From: Deinococcus hopiensis KR-140
Lineage (GTDB): Bacteria; Deinococcota; Deinococci; Deinococcales; Deinococcaceae
Assembly: GCF_900176165.1 (NCBI RefSeq)
Contig: NZ_FWWU01000009.1
Coordinates: 276,501 to 340,500, forward strand
Direction: 5' to 3'
DNA length: 64,000 nt
Shown here: positions 36,837 through 51,944 of the stretch, one piece after another
Numbering within the stretch: the first letter of the stretch is position 1
Layout: each line of letters starts with the position of its first letter
Notes under the pieces: generated by a model
The model's input: the letters and a program-made list of their open reading frames with translations, nothing else
What the model was told of the DNA's origin: nothing
The model's database searches: none
Translations under genes and position numbers: made by a program

Positions 36837-37502
36837 TCACCGGCACTGCCACGCCCCGGTCAGTTCTGGGCGGTACTCGAAGTGCACCGCGTCATGGTGG
36901 TACCAGCGCCCGCCCCAGATCCACCCGTGGCGCTCGAACACATACACGGGGGCGGGGGGCATCCGGTTGCGGTCGCGGATCCCGCGCTGGCCTTCCCGAT
37001 CGCCCTTCCAGAGCCAGGAGTCCGAGAAACGCAGGTTCAGGTCGGTGGCCGCTCCGTAGGCGTGCACGCTGCGGCGAGCGTAGGGCCGCAGCCCAGGCTG
37101 CCGGGCAAGGTCCGCCGCCACCGCCCGCAGCAAGGCCGCCGCGCCGTTCACCCGCAGCGGCTGCCCGAACCAGTTTATGGTGTCCAGTCGCGGCGCCACC
37201 TGCGCCGGAGAGTCCCCGTACATCCGGCTGAAGAAGGCCTCGGCGCGTCCCCGGCCTGGGTCCTCTTTCCAGGCGGGGACGTGCAGGGGCTGACAGGCGG
37301 GATACCGCGCGGCAAGTTGATCAAGCAGGCCGGGGTGGTCCAGCAGCGCGGGGTAGCTCGCGGCCTGGGCATGCTGCAGCGGGGTTCGCGTTCCACCGCG
37401 CCAAACCAGCGCGGCGCCGTCCACCGGGATCAGAAATGATGGATAGGCCCGCGCCAGGAAGCAGCAGCCCGGCGGCGAGGAGCGAGAGTGCCCGGCGCAG
37501 CG
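36837..37502 (-). CDS. M15-type D-Ala-D-Ala carboxypeptidase-like protein, start unclear
   Basis: The catalytic domain is clear: SVHAYGAATDLN carries the first His and Asp, and HHDAVHFE carries the second His with the catalytic Glu-like residue. Such enzymes trim peptidoglycan peptides. The frame has no good start codon after the upstream gene's stop. A perfect signal-peptide-like sequence (ALRRALSLLAAGLLLPGAG) lies just upstream in a different frame, so a single-base frameshift may have cut the signal from the enzyme. It follows the HRDC gene on the same strand. Confidence 0.65.
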   Translation of the reverse strand, partial: RCAGHSRSSPPGCCFLARAYPSFLIPVDGAALVWRGGTRTPLQHAQAASYPALLDHPGLLDQLAARYPACQPLHVPAWKEDPGRGRAEAFFSRMYGDSPAQVAPRLDTINWFGQPLRVNGAAALLRAVAADLARQPGLRPYARRSVHAYGAATDLNLRFSDSWLWKGDREGQRGIRDRNRMPPAPVYVFERHGWIWGGRWYHHDAVHFEYRPELTGAWQCR

Positions 37503-37503
37503 C

Positions 37504-39186
<1,683 letters not shown>

Positions 39187-39428
39187 GCCCCCATTGTGCC
39201 GCACGGGGCCCCCGGGCTGGGGTAGGACTCTCTTGGGGAACGTGTCCGTGGGGAGGGGGAGCCCTGGGAAAGAGGAGCTGTTCGGCATGTTCCCGGAGCA
39301 GGCGCTCCCTCAGAAAGTGTTTTGCCAGCGGGACGCTTCGCCGGCGTGCAGCCACCCGTTGACCGTCCTTGGTGACGGGCTGGACGTCCGGCGTCGTTCC
39401 TGTCCCCGCCCTGTTCCTCTGCCCGCGC

Positions 39429-40259
39429 TCACTTCCCGAAACGGCGGTCCCGGCCCTGAAAGTCGCGCAGGGCACGCAGAAAGTCCACCCGGCGAAAGCC
39501 CGGCCAGTACACGTCGCAGAAGTAATACTCCGAATACACGCTCTGCCACAGCAGGAAGCCGCTCAGGCGGATTTCGCCGCTCGTGCGGATGATGAAGTCG
39601 GGGTCCGGGGTGCCCGCCGTGTACAGGTGCGCGCTGACGTGCTCAGGCTTCAGCGCGGCCGCCACCTCCTCCAGCGTGCGCCCCGCCGCCGCCTCGCCGC
39701 TCAGGAAGCGCTTCACCGCGTCCACGATTTCCTCGCGGCCCCCGTAGCCCACGGCGATATTAAGCTGCATCCCGTCGTAACCGGCGGTCTTGCGTTCCAG
39801 TTCTTCCAGGGCGTCGAGCACATGGCCGGGGAAGTTCTCGTGCTGTCCAATGGCGCGCACCCGCACCCGGTTGGCGTGGATGCGCGGATCGGTGGCGAGG
39901 TTTCTCGCCTCGCGCTCCAGCAGCTTGAGGATGTGCGCGATCTCTTCCGCGTCCCGGCTGGTGTTGTCGGTCGACAGCACCCAGATGGTCACCGCCGGAA
40001 TGCCGAGTTCCAGACACCACTGCAACACCTCGTGCGCCTTGTCGGCCCCGAAGGAGTGGCCGAGTTCGCGTTGCAAGCCGCTGGCACGGGCATAACGGCG
40101 GTTGCCGTCCAGAATCAGGCCGAGGTGGCGGGGGAGTTTGCCGTGGGCCTTTACGTCGCGGGCGAGACGCTGCTCGTAGCCCCACAGCAGCGCGCCGCGC
40201 ACCGCGTCCCGCGTTTTTTGTACGGTGCGGAGGGCGAGCTTGAGGGGGGGGGTTGGCAT
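39429..40259 (-). CDS. uppS: Isoprenyl transferase (undecaprenyl diphosphate synthase family)
   Basis: 276 residues from the ATG at 40259. The catalytic aspartate is Asp51 in LILDGNRRYA, and RTSGEIRLSGFLLWQ with YSEYYF-like text marks the family's diphosphate-binding end. It extends isopentenyl units onto farnesyl diphosphate to make the lipid carrier for wall synthesis. TAAACT lies 10 bases upstream. The 373 bases from 40260 to 40632 hold no gene I can support. Confidence 0.92.
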   Translation of the reverse strand: MPTPPLKLALRTVQKTRDAVRGALLWGYEQRLARDVKAHGKLPRHLGLILDGNRRYARASGLQRELGHSFGADKAHEVLQWCLELGIPAVTIWVLSTDNTSRDAEEIAHILKLLEREARNLATDPRIHANRVRVRAIGQHENFPGHVLDALEELERKTAGYDGMQLNIAVGYGGREEIVDAVKRFLSGEAAAGRTLEEVAAALKPEHVSAHLYTAGTPDPDFIIRTSGEIRLSGFLLWQSVYSEYYFCDVYWPGFRRVDFLRALRDFQGRDRRFGK

Positions 40260-40632
40260 GACGGGGGTCAGTTTAACGTGTGGGGTTGAGGGAGGCTTCA
40301 ACCGAAAGGGGCAGGAGGGAGGGTTGCGTTGTCTGGGGTTGGAAAGGTGGGGCTGGAGGGGCAGGGAGAGGCAGCGCTCTGCTCCGCAGCTCTACAGGCC
40401 CGCGAGCCAGGTTGTGGGCGCCTCCTTTTGCCCCGGCTCAGCCGCGCTCCTGAAGGCGTATGCGGCTGTCCCGTTCCGTCGGAAGAGGTCCGTGCAGTTC
40501 GCGTAGGGGCGGCCTTGGTGGGCTTTGGCCAGTGAAGTGGGCAGCGCGGTGGAGGCGGTGTTGCCCCTCTCCCGCGGAGGGCCTCGCACAGCCAGGGGTG
40601 ACCGGGACAGCCCGCAGAGAGGGGGTCACCCC

Positions 40633-41670
40633 TCAATGCGTCCCGAACAGCGAAGCCTCCCGCCGTGTCCACAACTCCAGCGCCTTGTGGTCCAGGCGGG
40701 GCAGAGGCTCATCCGCCACTTGGCTTCTGCCTGGGCCGCCCACGCCCGTAAAGACAGTCAAGGTCACGTGGCGGTGCGTCATGGTGTGGGTGACGGTGCC
40801 CAGTTCGCCGGTGACCCGCGCGCCAAGGCGGGTGACCAGGCGGGCGAGGGCCTGGTCGGGGGTTTCCCCCTCGTCCACGACTTCCGTGGGCAGGCCCATC
40901 AGGCCGCCGAGGAGGGTGCCTTCGCGGCGTTCGAGGACCGCTTCCCGGGCATCCCCGAGCAGCAGCGCCACGGCCCGCATCTCACGCACGGCGGAACGCA
41001 CCTTGGGTGCAGGGTAGGCCGCCGGCTGGCCGGACTGGAAGGCCGCGCACCACAGGGACACCGGGCAGTCGGGGCACTTCGGCACTTTGGGGGTGCAGAC
41101 TGTGGCCCCCAGGTCCATCACCGCCTCGTTGAAGGCCCCAGGCCGCTCGGGGTCCAGCAGGTCGTCGGCGCGGGCCTGCACCCAGGGGTCGGTGGGTTGT
41201 TTCTCGCCGTGGAGGCGGGCCAGCACCCGGCGCACGTTGCCGTCGTTCACGGCCCGCGCTTCCCCCAGTGTCAGGCTCACCACCGCCGCCGCCGTGTAAG
41301 GGCCCACGCCGGGGAGGGCCAGCCAGCCCTCATAGGTCGTCGGCAGCCCCTCCCCCACGACCTTACCTGCCGCGCGGTGCAGGTTGCGGGCGCGCGCGTA
41401 GTAGCCGCAGCCCTCCCAGGCTTTCAGCACGGCCTCTATGGGCGCGGCGGCCAGGGCCTGCACCGTCGGGAACGCCGTCATGAAGCGCTCGAAGTACACC
41501 TGCCCGCGCACCACCTGCGTCTGCTGCAGCAGCACTTCCGACACCCATACGCGGTACGGATCGCGCCGTCCTTCCGGTCCCACGCGCCACGGCAGCGCAC
41601 GGCCTGAGCGGTCAAACCACGCCAGCAGCGCCGCACGGACGGCGGGGAGGTGAGGGGAGGAGGGCGTCAC
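40633..41670 (-). CDS. mutY: A/G-specific adenine DNA glycosylase
   Basis: 345 residues from the GTG at 41670, chosen because TACACT lies 6 bases upstream; the open frame continues far upstream but only as a shadow of the divergent gene. Catalytic Glu45 (EVLLQQTQV) and Asp143 (VNDGNVRR), the helix-hairpin-helix LPGVGPYTAAAV, and the 4Fe-4S ligands Cys192, 199, 202 and 208 are all present. The C-terminal NUDIX-like domain recognises 8-oxoguanine. It removes adenine mispaired with 8-oxoguanine. Confidence 0.94.
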   Translation of the reverse strand: MTPSSPHLPAVRAALLAWFDRSGRALPWRVGPEGRRDPYRVWVSEVLLQQTQVVRGQVYFERFMTAFPTVQALAAAPIEAVLKAWEGCGYYARARNLHRAAGKVVGEGLPTTYEGWLALPGVGPYTAAAVVSLTLGEARAVNDGNVRRVLARLHGEKQPTDPWVQARADDLLDPERPGAFNEAVMDLGATVCTPKVPKCPDCPVSLWCAAFQSGQPAAYPAPKVRSAVREMRAVALLLGDAREAVLERREGTLLGGLMGLPTEVVDEGETPDQALARLVTRLGARVTGELGTVTHTMTHRHVTLTVFTGVGGPGRSQVADEPLPRLDHKALELWTRREASLFGTH

Positions 41671-41727
41671 CGCGCGAGTGTAGCCGGAGCATGCCGCGAG
41701 GACCGTGGGGGGAAGCATCATGGTCCC

Positions 41728-42609
41728 GTGACCGCCATCCTCGCCACACGTCCCGAAGTCCTCAATTTGTTCGCGCCCGGTGCTGTCCTGACCCACCTCG
41801 GCAGTGGCCTGACCTGGGCCGAGGGTCCCGTCTATCTGCCGGGCCGACAGGCCGTCTTGTTCAGCGACGTGCGCGAAAACCGTACCTGGCGCTGGACCCA
41901 GGAGGGCGGCATGGAGGTGGAGATGCACCCCAGCCACCACCAGAACGGGCACACACTGGACCGGGAGGGCCGGTTGATCGCCTGTTCTCACGGCCTGCGC
42001 GCCCTGATGCGGCAGGAACCGGACGGCACCTGGACCACATTGGCTGACCGCTTCGAGGGCCGCCGCCTGAGCAGTCCCAACGACGTGGCGCTGCACCCGG
42101 ACGGCAGCCTGTGGTTTACCGATCCCACCTACGGCATAGACCAGCCTGAGGAAGGGTACGGTGGCGAGAAGGAGCAGCCCGGCAACTTCGTCTACCGCCT
42201 CGCGCCAGACGGGACCCTGACCGCGCCCATCCGGGAGCGTGTACAGCCCAACGGCCTGGCCTTCCCCTCGGCGGACCGCCTGTTGCTGGCCGATACCGGG
42301 GACGGCGAGGGCCACATCTACGCCTACCGCGTGACGCCCGGAGGGACAGCAGAGCTGCAGGGCCGCTGGGCCACTGTGCGCCCCGGCCTGACCGACGGCC
42401 TGCGGGTGGACGAGGCTGGGCACGTCTGGAGCAGCGCGGGCGACGGCGTGCACATCCTGTCGCCGGACGGGGAAGAGCTGGGGCGCGTACCGGTGCCCGA
42501 AACTGTCTCCAATCTGTGCTTCGGCGGACGGGACGGTACGGACCTCTTCATCACGGCCACGGGCAGCCTGTACCACATTCCCACGCGGGTGCGGGAACGC
42601 CGTTTCTGA
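41728..42609 (+). CDS. SMP-30/gluconolactonase-family lactonase
   Basis: 293 residues from a GTG at 41728. The six-bladed propeller motifs include WAEGPVYLPG (metal Glu), SSPNDVALHPDGSLWFTDP (Asn-Asp) and ADTGDGEG. The family hydrolyses sugar lactones using Ca or Zn. It is divergent from mutY, with 57 bases between starts. Confidence 0.88.
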   Translation: MTAILATRPEVLNLFAPGAVLTHLGSGLTWAEGPVYLPGRQAVLFSDVRENRTWRWTQEGGMEVEMHPSHHQNGHTLDREGRLIACSHGLRALMRQEPDGTWTTLADRFEGRRLSSPNDVALHPDGSLWFTDPTYGIDQPEEGYGGEKEQPGNFVYRLAPDGTLTAPIRERVQPNGLAFPSADRLLLADTGDGEGHIYAYRVTPGGTAELQGRWATVRPGLTDGLRVDEAGHVWSSAGDGVHILSPDGEELGRVPVPETVSNLCFGGRDGTDLFITATGSLYHIPTRVRERRF

Positions 42610-42826
42610 TTGGAGGGGTTCCCGCTGGCCCTCCTTCTGATCCGGTCTGTGACAGAAGGAGACAGGGCTGTCCATGAAGGACTTCACTTCCTTTTGTGTC
42701 AGCTGCCCATCAAGTTTTAAAGCTCTGGCGGGGCATCTTCAAATGAATTTGTGCTGAATAGCAGCCTGGAGGGAATGGGTCTAAGTTGGTGTTACCGCAA
42801 CCAACGCCTCCCGAAAGGAAACGAAG

Positions 42827-44833
42827 ATGAAAAATGTGCTTTTCATTTCTGCTGCCCTCTGCCTCGTGTCCCACGCCTTTGCCGGTGGAGCCGGTCCCCA
42901 GGTTCAGGCCCCAGCGACGGCCACAGCTCCCATCCGCACCGCCGCCCCTATGGCGAACGTTGTCGTCAGCGCCGAGGACCTGGTGCGTGAGGGGCGCGCG
43001 CCCGTGCTCCTGAGCGGTCAGGGAACACGCCTGGCCCAACTGAGCGGTCCGGTTGTGACGCTGCCCGCCGGCAGTGCTCCGGGCACCGCCCTGCTCGTGA
43101 CCCGGGGCGGCCAGACCCTGCGCTATCCCCTGCGCCAGCCTGTGATGGCGGGCCGGACCATGATGCTGCGCGACGTGCTGGTGGTTCCGGGTGCGGTGGC
43201 CGTAGTCCAGGGCATGGCGGGCACGCCGCCCGACACAGCGGTTGTCATGACCGCGGGCGAAGTGCTGCAAAACCTGTCCCCCTCGGTCATGGCCGCGCTG
43301 CTGGACTGGAAGATGCGCCCGGTGGCCACCTATCGGGGCGGCCTCTTCGTCCCTGTCGCCGGCGCTTCCGGTCCCGCCGCCTACCTGGTCCATGTGGAAA
43401 ACGGGCGCACCACCCGCTACAGCCTGGCCCGGCCGGGGGGCGTGCCCGCACCCATGCCGGTCGGAAACGTGCGCCTGCTCCGCGGCTCCGCGCAACTCGT
43501 GCCGCCCCAGCCCCAGGTCGCGCGAGCCGTCATGGCCCAACCTGGGGCCCAGCCCGGGCTCACGTCCACGGCTCCCGGGAAGCCTTCCGCCGCAGTGATC
43601 CGGGACGACCACGACCGGGTCACCCTGTGCCACCGGACGGCGAGCGAATCCAATCCCTACGTGAGCGTGACGATCAGCCGAAATGCCCTGGACACCCACA
43701 CCGGACACGGCGACATCATTCCCGTTCCGGCTGGGGGATGCCCCACCGACACGCGTTTTGCAACGGGCGCCACGAATGGGGGGAACGCGGCTCTTCCCGC
43801 CACCACGGTCCCCGCTCTTCCCGCGAAGGCCGTCCGGGCAGGCACTCCGCAGGACGGAGCGGCCCCGCCGGAGAATGGCAACGAGAACGACAAGGTCACC
43901 CTGTGCCACCGGACGGCGAGCGAATCCAATCCCTACGTGAGCGTGACGGTCAGCCGAAGTGCCCTGGACACCCACACCGGACACGGCGACATCATTCCCG
44001 TTCCGGCTGGGGGATGCCCTACCGGGGCAAACGCCACGACGGGAGACGCCGCGCTGACACCCGCAAACGGCAATGTAACGGCTTCCCCGGCCCAGCGGGG
44101 CGAGGGCAACACCAACGAGAACGACAAGGTCACCCTGTGCCACCGGACGGCGAGCGAATCCAACCCCTACGTGAGCGTGACGGTCAGCCGAAATGCCCTG
44201 GACACCCACAGTGGGCACGGCGATATCATTCCTGCGCCCGCGGGAGGATGCCCAGCGGGGACCGACGCTGGGAATGGCGGTGGAGCGGGCAACGGGAACG
44301 CTGGCGGCAACGGCAATGTCTCTGCGCCGCCCGCCGGGACGACTCCCCCGGTCCAGCGGGGCGAGGGCAACACCAACGAGAACGACAAGGTCACCCTGTG
44401 CCACCGGACGGCGAGCGAATCCAACCCCTACGTGAGCGTGACGATCAGCCGAAATGCCCTGGACACCCACAGTGGGCACGGTGACATCATTCCTGCGCCT
44501 GAGGAAGGCTGCCCCACAGGCGGCAACCCCGGAAACGGCAATGGTGGAACGCCGCCTGCCCAGCCTGGAAACGGGAATGGAAACGGCGCAACGCCACCCG
44601 TCCAGCCGGGCACACCACCCGCGACACCGCCCGCGCAGCCTGGAAACGGGAATGGGGGAGGCAATGGTGGAACGCCGCCTGCCCAGCCTGGAAACGGGAA
44701 TGGAAACGGCGCAACGCCACCCGTCCAGCCGGGTACATCACCCGCGACACCGCCCGCGCAGCCTGGAAACGGGAATGGGGGAGGCAATGGTGGAACGCCG
44801 CCTGCCCAGCCTGGAAACGGCAATGGACGGTAG
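42827..44833 (+). CDS. Secreted protein with four Cys/His repeats and Gly/Asn/Pro tail
   Basis: 668 residues with a signal peptide (1-20) and an aaagga ribosome site. Residues 30-250 are a Val/Ala-rich beta domain. Four repeats of about 43 residues follow (see 43613-44511), each with Cys-His, Asn-Pro-Tyr, two His and a final Cys, spaced by Gly/Asn-rich linkers. The last 105 residues are PPAQPGNGNG-type low-complexity repeats. The repeat resembles a Cys/His module seen in other secreted bacterial proteins. The ligand set could bind metal or form a disulphide; function unknown. No LPxTG anchor or membrane span at the end. Confidence 0.8.
   Translation: MKNVLFISAALCLVSHAFAGGAGPQVQAPATATAPIRTAAPMANVVVSAEDLVREGRAPVLLSGQGTRLAQLSGPVVTLPAGSAPGTALLVTRGGQTLRYPLRQPVMAGRTMMLRDVLVVPGAVAVVQGMAGTPPDTAVVMTAGEVLQNLSPSVMAALLDWKMRPVATYRGGLFVPVAGASGPAAYLVHVENGRTTRYSLARPGGVPAPMPVGNVRLLRGSAQLVPPQPQVARAVMAQPGAQPGLTSTAPGKPSAAVIRDDHDRVTLCHRTASESNPYVSVTISRNALDTHTGHGDIIPVPAGGCPTDTRFATGATNGGNAALPATTVPALPAKAVRAGTPQDGAAPPENGNENDKVTLCHRTASESNPYVSVTVSRSALDTHTGHGDIIPVPAGGCPTGANATTGDAALTPANGNVTASPAQRGEGNTNENDKVTLCHRTASESNPYVSVTVSRNALDTHSGHGDIIPAPAGGCPAGTDAGNGGGAGNGNAGGNGNVSAPPAGTTPPVQRGEGNTNENDKVTLCHRTASESNPYVSVTISRNALDTHSGHGDIIPAPEEGCPTGGNPGNGNGGTPPAQPGNGNGNGATPPVQPGTPPATPPAQPGNGNGGGNGGTPPAQPGNGNGNGATPPVQPGTSPATPPAQPGNGNGGGNGGTPPAQPGNGNGR
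43613..44511 (+). repeat. Four near-identical repeats encoding a Cys/His module
   Basis: Units begin near 43613, 43889, 44126 and 44387. Each encodes KVTLCHRTASESNPYVSV (the first unit has R for K), then a DTH-(T/S)-GHGDIIP and GCP ending. DNA identity is very high, including synonymous sites, so the copies are recent or kept alike by gene conversion. Linkers differ in length. Confidence 0.9.
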
Positions 44834-45009
44834 AGGGTCCCTGGGCATCTGAGCTGGGCAATGCAGGGGACCGCGGCTGAAGGCGGAGTGACCTGACGTT
44901 TCCCAGCTCAGGCAGAGTGCAGGCGCCACACAAGAAACAGGTGCGTAGGGAAAGCTCGCCCGAAAAGGAGCTTTCCCCGCGCACTTGGCCTGTTTTGGCC
45001 AGGACCGCT

Positions 45010-45216
45010 CTACGCCCCCAGGTCATCAGGAGCGGTGGCCTGCACCCGGCCCACCTGCCCGGTGGTCAGCCTCACTTTGATGCCGTGCGGATGCGTGGGC
45101 GATTTGGTGAGCAGGGCCGCCACCACGCCGCGCGTGAGCTTGCCGCTGGGCTGGTCCTGCTTCTGCACGATGTCCACGGTGATTCCGGGGCGAATTTGGG
45201 CACGGGTGGGAGGCAT
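45010..45216 (-). CDS. YwbE-family protein
   Basis: 68 residues: RAQIRPGITVDIVQKQDQ, then SGKLTRGVVAALLTKSPTHPHGIKVRL, the pattern of the YwbE/DUF2196 family. Function unknown; small beta protein. It starts at the ATG at 45216. Confidence 0.8.
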   Translation of the reverse strand: MPPTRAQIRPGITVDIVQKQDQPSGKLTRGVVAALLTKSPTHPHGIKVRLTTGQVGRVQATAPDDLGA

Positions 45217-45307
45217 GGGGTCAGCTTGCCATGCGCTTCGCTCCACGTCCCTCAACGCCTAACGAACGGGAAACGTGGCGCTTCCCGCATCCTCCTATGC
45301 TGACGCC

Positions 45308-45550
45308 ATGCAAGTCCTCTCGCGCGTGGTGGTCATTCTGGGCGTGCTCGTCACGCTTGGGGCGGTGTTTTTGCTGTTTAAGAACGTCATCGACATTAAC
45401 CAGCTTCACGCGGTCGCCAACGCCAACCGCGGTCAGGACTACCCCAGCCCCACCAACAACGTTCTGTTGATGACGGCCCTGGCCCTGGTGGGCGGCTTTC
45501 TGGCCGGGTTGGGTGTGAGGCTGGCCCCTCGGCGCTCTGCGCCTCATTGA
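45308..45550 (+). CDS. Small two-span membrane protein
   Basis: 80 residues with hydrophobic segments at 5-25 and 53-71. TATGCT lies 6 bases before the ATG, so leaderless. No family recognised. Confidence 0.65.
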   Translation: MQVLSRVVVILGVLVTLGAVFLLFKNVIDINQLHAVANANRGQDYPSPTNNVLLMTALALVGGFLAGLGVRLAPRRSAPH

Positions 45551-45648
45551 CCCTCTCACCTCGAGGGAGAGGACCCGGCGAAGCCAGGGGTGCGGGGGCC
45601 ACCCAGCCAACCCCATCTCCCCCTACCCCGAACGCTCTACACTCCCCC

Positions 45649-46254
<606 letters not shown>

Positions 46255-46263
46255 TAAGCGAAA

Positions 46264-46295
46264 AGAAAGCTGCCTGTGAGGAGGGCAGCTTCTTT
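46264..46295. terminator. Bidirectional intrinsic terminator
   Basis: An 8-bp stem AAGCTGCC/GGCAGCTT with A-rich flank on the left and TCTTT on the right. It serves the phosphatase gene and, on the minus strand, purF. Confidence 0.8.
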
Positions 46296-46314
46296 CGAGG
46301 TTGGAGAACTCGCC

Positions 46315-47748
<1,434 letters not shown>

Positions 47749-47808
47749 GGGTGGCTCCTGGGGAGGGGTGGCGAGAATGGAGTGGGTCACACGCCCCCTC
47801 ACCCCCGG

Positions 47809-47833
47809 CCCCTCTCCCAACAGGGGAGAGGGG
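47809..47833. repeat. 10-bp stem hairpin of CTCTCCC type
   Basis: CCCCTCTCCC pairs perfectly with GGGAGAGGGG across a 5-base loop. A related but poorer sequence lies at about 45549-45590. It stands directly upstream of the DUF559 pseudogene and within the leader of purF on the other side. Confidence 0.6.
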
Positions 47834-47854
47834 CGCAAGGCGGTACGTTCTGCT

Positions 47855-48190
47855 ATGGCGACCCGGAACGGGACGAGAGGGACGCAGCAGGCGCGCGAGT
47901 TGCGTCGCCCCCAAACGTCCGAAGAGACGATGTTCTGGCGCGTCTTGCGAAGCCGTTCTCATACCGTCAAGGTCCGCCGCCAGCGACCTGTCGGCCTCTA
48001 CATCGTTGGTTTCGTCTGTCACGAAGCGAGGCTGGCCATTGAATTGGACGGCAGCCAACACGCCGAGGAAGCCGTCCGAGCCTATGACGCCATTCGGACG
48101 TAATTTCTGAAAGCAGCTGGTTGAGAGGCAATCCGCTTTTGGAACAACGCGGTGAGGGCGAAGCTGGAAGGCGCCGTGCAGGCCGTTCAG
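47855..48190 (+). pseudogene. DUF559 endonuclease-like gene with two in-frame stops
   Basis: From the ATG at 47855 the frame gives RELRRPQTSEETMFWRVLRS, HTVKVRRQRPVGLYIVGFVC and LAIELDGSQHAEE, the DUF559 (Vsr-like endonuclease fold) pattern. A TAA at 48101 and a TGA at 48122 then interrupt the same frame before the typical ending RFWNN. No frameshift is needed. TACGTT lies 5 bases upstream. Confidence 0.8.
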
Positions 48191-48222
48191 ACTCACCTCC
48201 CCCGGCGCTCCAGTCCCCACCA

Positions 48223-50465
<2,243 letters not shown>

Positions 50466-50469
<4 letters not shown>

Positions 50470-50936
50470 GCGTTGTCCTTCAGCGAAAGCTTGAGTTGTC
50501 CCCGGTGGTAGGCAATGTGCCGAAGCTGCATGCCCAGGCCCGTCAGTCGGGCACGTTCTCCGGTGGGGGCGGCAGGCGCGCGGAGCATGTCGCCCAGCTG
50601 GTCGTCTTGCAGTTCTCGGATGTGGGCGACAACCTGGGCACCGATACGGTCCAGTTCAGCCAGTACGGCGGCCTTGCCGTCCGTTTCGCTCACGGGCGGA
50701 GTGCCGCGCAGGGCGGTCATCCAGTCGGCGTTTTCCCAGCCGAGGTGCGTATAAGTCGCGCTGAAGTCCTGCAGGGCGAAGAAACGCAGCCATTCGGCGA
50801 TGTGCAGCGCGTGCCAGGCGGGGCTATGGCCCAGGCGCGGCGCGGCGAACGTCTCTTCCAGTACGCTGCCCAGTCCGGTGCGGAACATGCCCAGCTCCTG
50901 CTCAAAGGCTTCCGCCAGGAAAGTCTGGGCGTTCAT
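50466..50936 (-). CDS. DinB-fold protein inside the purine operon
   Basis: 156 residues; a four-helix bundle of the DinB/YfiT type. Potential metal ligands are in WHALHIAEWLRF and HIAYHRGQL. It overlaps both purQ and purL by ATGA, so it is made with them. Its job is unknown; related metal-dependent enzymes act on thiols. The tight coupling is notable. Confidence 0.85.
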
Positions 50937-51601
50937 TTCGCGCCGCCCGTCTTCAGCGACTCAAACAGGCCCAGGCCGTCCCCACTGCCCAGCAGCATCT
51001 CCACTGCCCGTTCGGGGTGGGGCATCATGCCCAGCACGTTGCCCCGGCCGTTCACGATTCCGGCGATGTCGTTCAACGAGCCGTTGGGATTGTCCACGTA
51101 GCGGAACACCACCCGGCCCTCGCCCTCCAACCGCGCGATGGTTTCGGGGTCCGCGTAGTAGTTGCCCTCACCGTGCGCGATGGGGATTTCGATGACCTGA
51201 CCCTGCTCGTAAGCGCCCGTATACGCCGTCTTGTTGTTCTCCACCTGCAGGTGAGCAGGGGCGCAGTGGAAGTGCAGGTCACGGTTGCGTGATAAGGCTC
51301 CGGGCAGCAGTCCCGATTCAGTCAGCACCTGAAAGCCGTTACACACGCCCAGCACAAAACCGCCACGTTCGGCATGGGCCTTCACCGCAGCCATGATGGG
51401 GCTGCGGGCGGCAATCGCGCCGGAACGCAGGTGGTCGCCGTAGGAAAAGCCACCGGGCAGGAACACCAGTTCTGTGCCCTGGGGCAGCCCGGCCTCGGTG
51501 TGCCACACGAACTGGGCGTCTGGGTCCAGGATCAACCGCGCCGCGTGCAGGGCGTCGGCGTCACAGTTGGAACCGGGAAACTGGATGACGGCAGTTTTCA
51601 T
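50933..51601 (-). CDS. purQ: Phosphoribosylformylglycinamidine synthase, glutaminase PurQ
   Basis: 222 residues; a class I glutamine amidotransferase with Cys87 (GVCNGFQ), His195 and Glu197 (HPERA). It supplies ammonia to PurL. ATGA overlaps with purS and with the DinB-type gene. Confidence 0.96.
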   Translation of the reverse strand: MKTAVIQFPGSNCDADALHAARLILDPDAQFVWHTEAGLPQGTELVFLPGGFSYGDHLRSGAIAARSPIMAAVKAHAERGGFVLGVCNGFQVLTESGLLPGALSRNRDLHFHCAPAHLQVENNKTAYTGAYEQGQVIEIPIAHGEGNYYADPETIARLEGEGRVVFRYVDNPNGSLNDIAGIVNGRGNVLGMMPHPERAVEMLLGSGDGLGLFESLKTGGAK

Positions 51602-51849
51602 GCCTCGGCCAGCTCCCAGCGCGCGTCCTCCATCACGGGATTGCTCAGCACGTTGGTCGTGATGTCGGCCAGCTGCGCCTCCACTTCCGCGCGCTCGCCG
51701 CTGAGCGTCAGTTCGATGTACTTGCCCACGCGCACGCCGGACACATTGCTGTGGTCCAGGTGCGACAGCGCCCGCTCCACGGTGCGCCCCTGTGGGTCGA
51801 GGATAGAAGGCTTGAGGGTGACGAAGACTTTGGCTTGGTAGGTGGGCAT
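51598..51849 (-). CDS. purS: Phosphoribosylformylglycinamidine synthase, PurS
   Basis: 83 residues from the ATG at 51849 (gaaggag upstream). YQAKVFVTLKPSILDPQG and GKYIELTLSG match PurS, which bridges PurL and PurQ. Confidence 0.93.
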   Translation of the reverse strand: MPTYQAKVFVTLKPSILDPQGRTVERALSHLDHSNVSGVRVGKYIELTLSGERAEVEAQLADITTNVLSNPVMEDARWELAEA

Positions 51850-51944
51850 TGTGGCTCCTTCGGAGAGGCAGATGGTCGCGGGGAGGTGCAGAGAGCGAAA
51901 AGCGTAAAGGGCAGAGGCGTCCAATAGCCCTCTGCCCCGCGGTC

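Noticed and set aside
41671..42687. Long upstream extension of the mutY frame (minus strand)
   Set aside because: It mirrors the SMP-30 gene on the other strand, and a leaderless promoter marks the GTG at 41670 as the start.
43613..44511. CRISPR-like array
   Set aside because: The regular repeats are protein-coding units with coding spacers, far longer than CRISPR repeats, and there are no cas genes.
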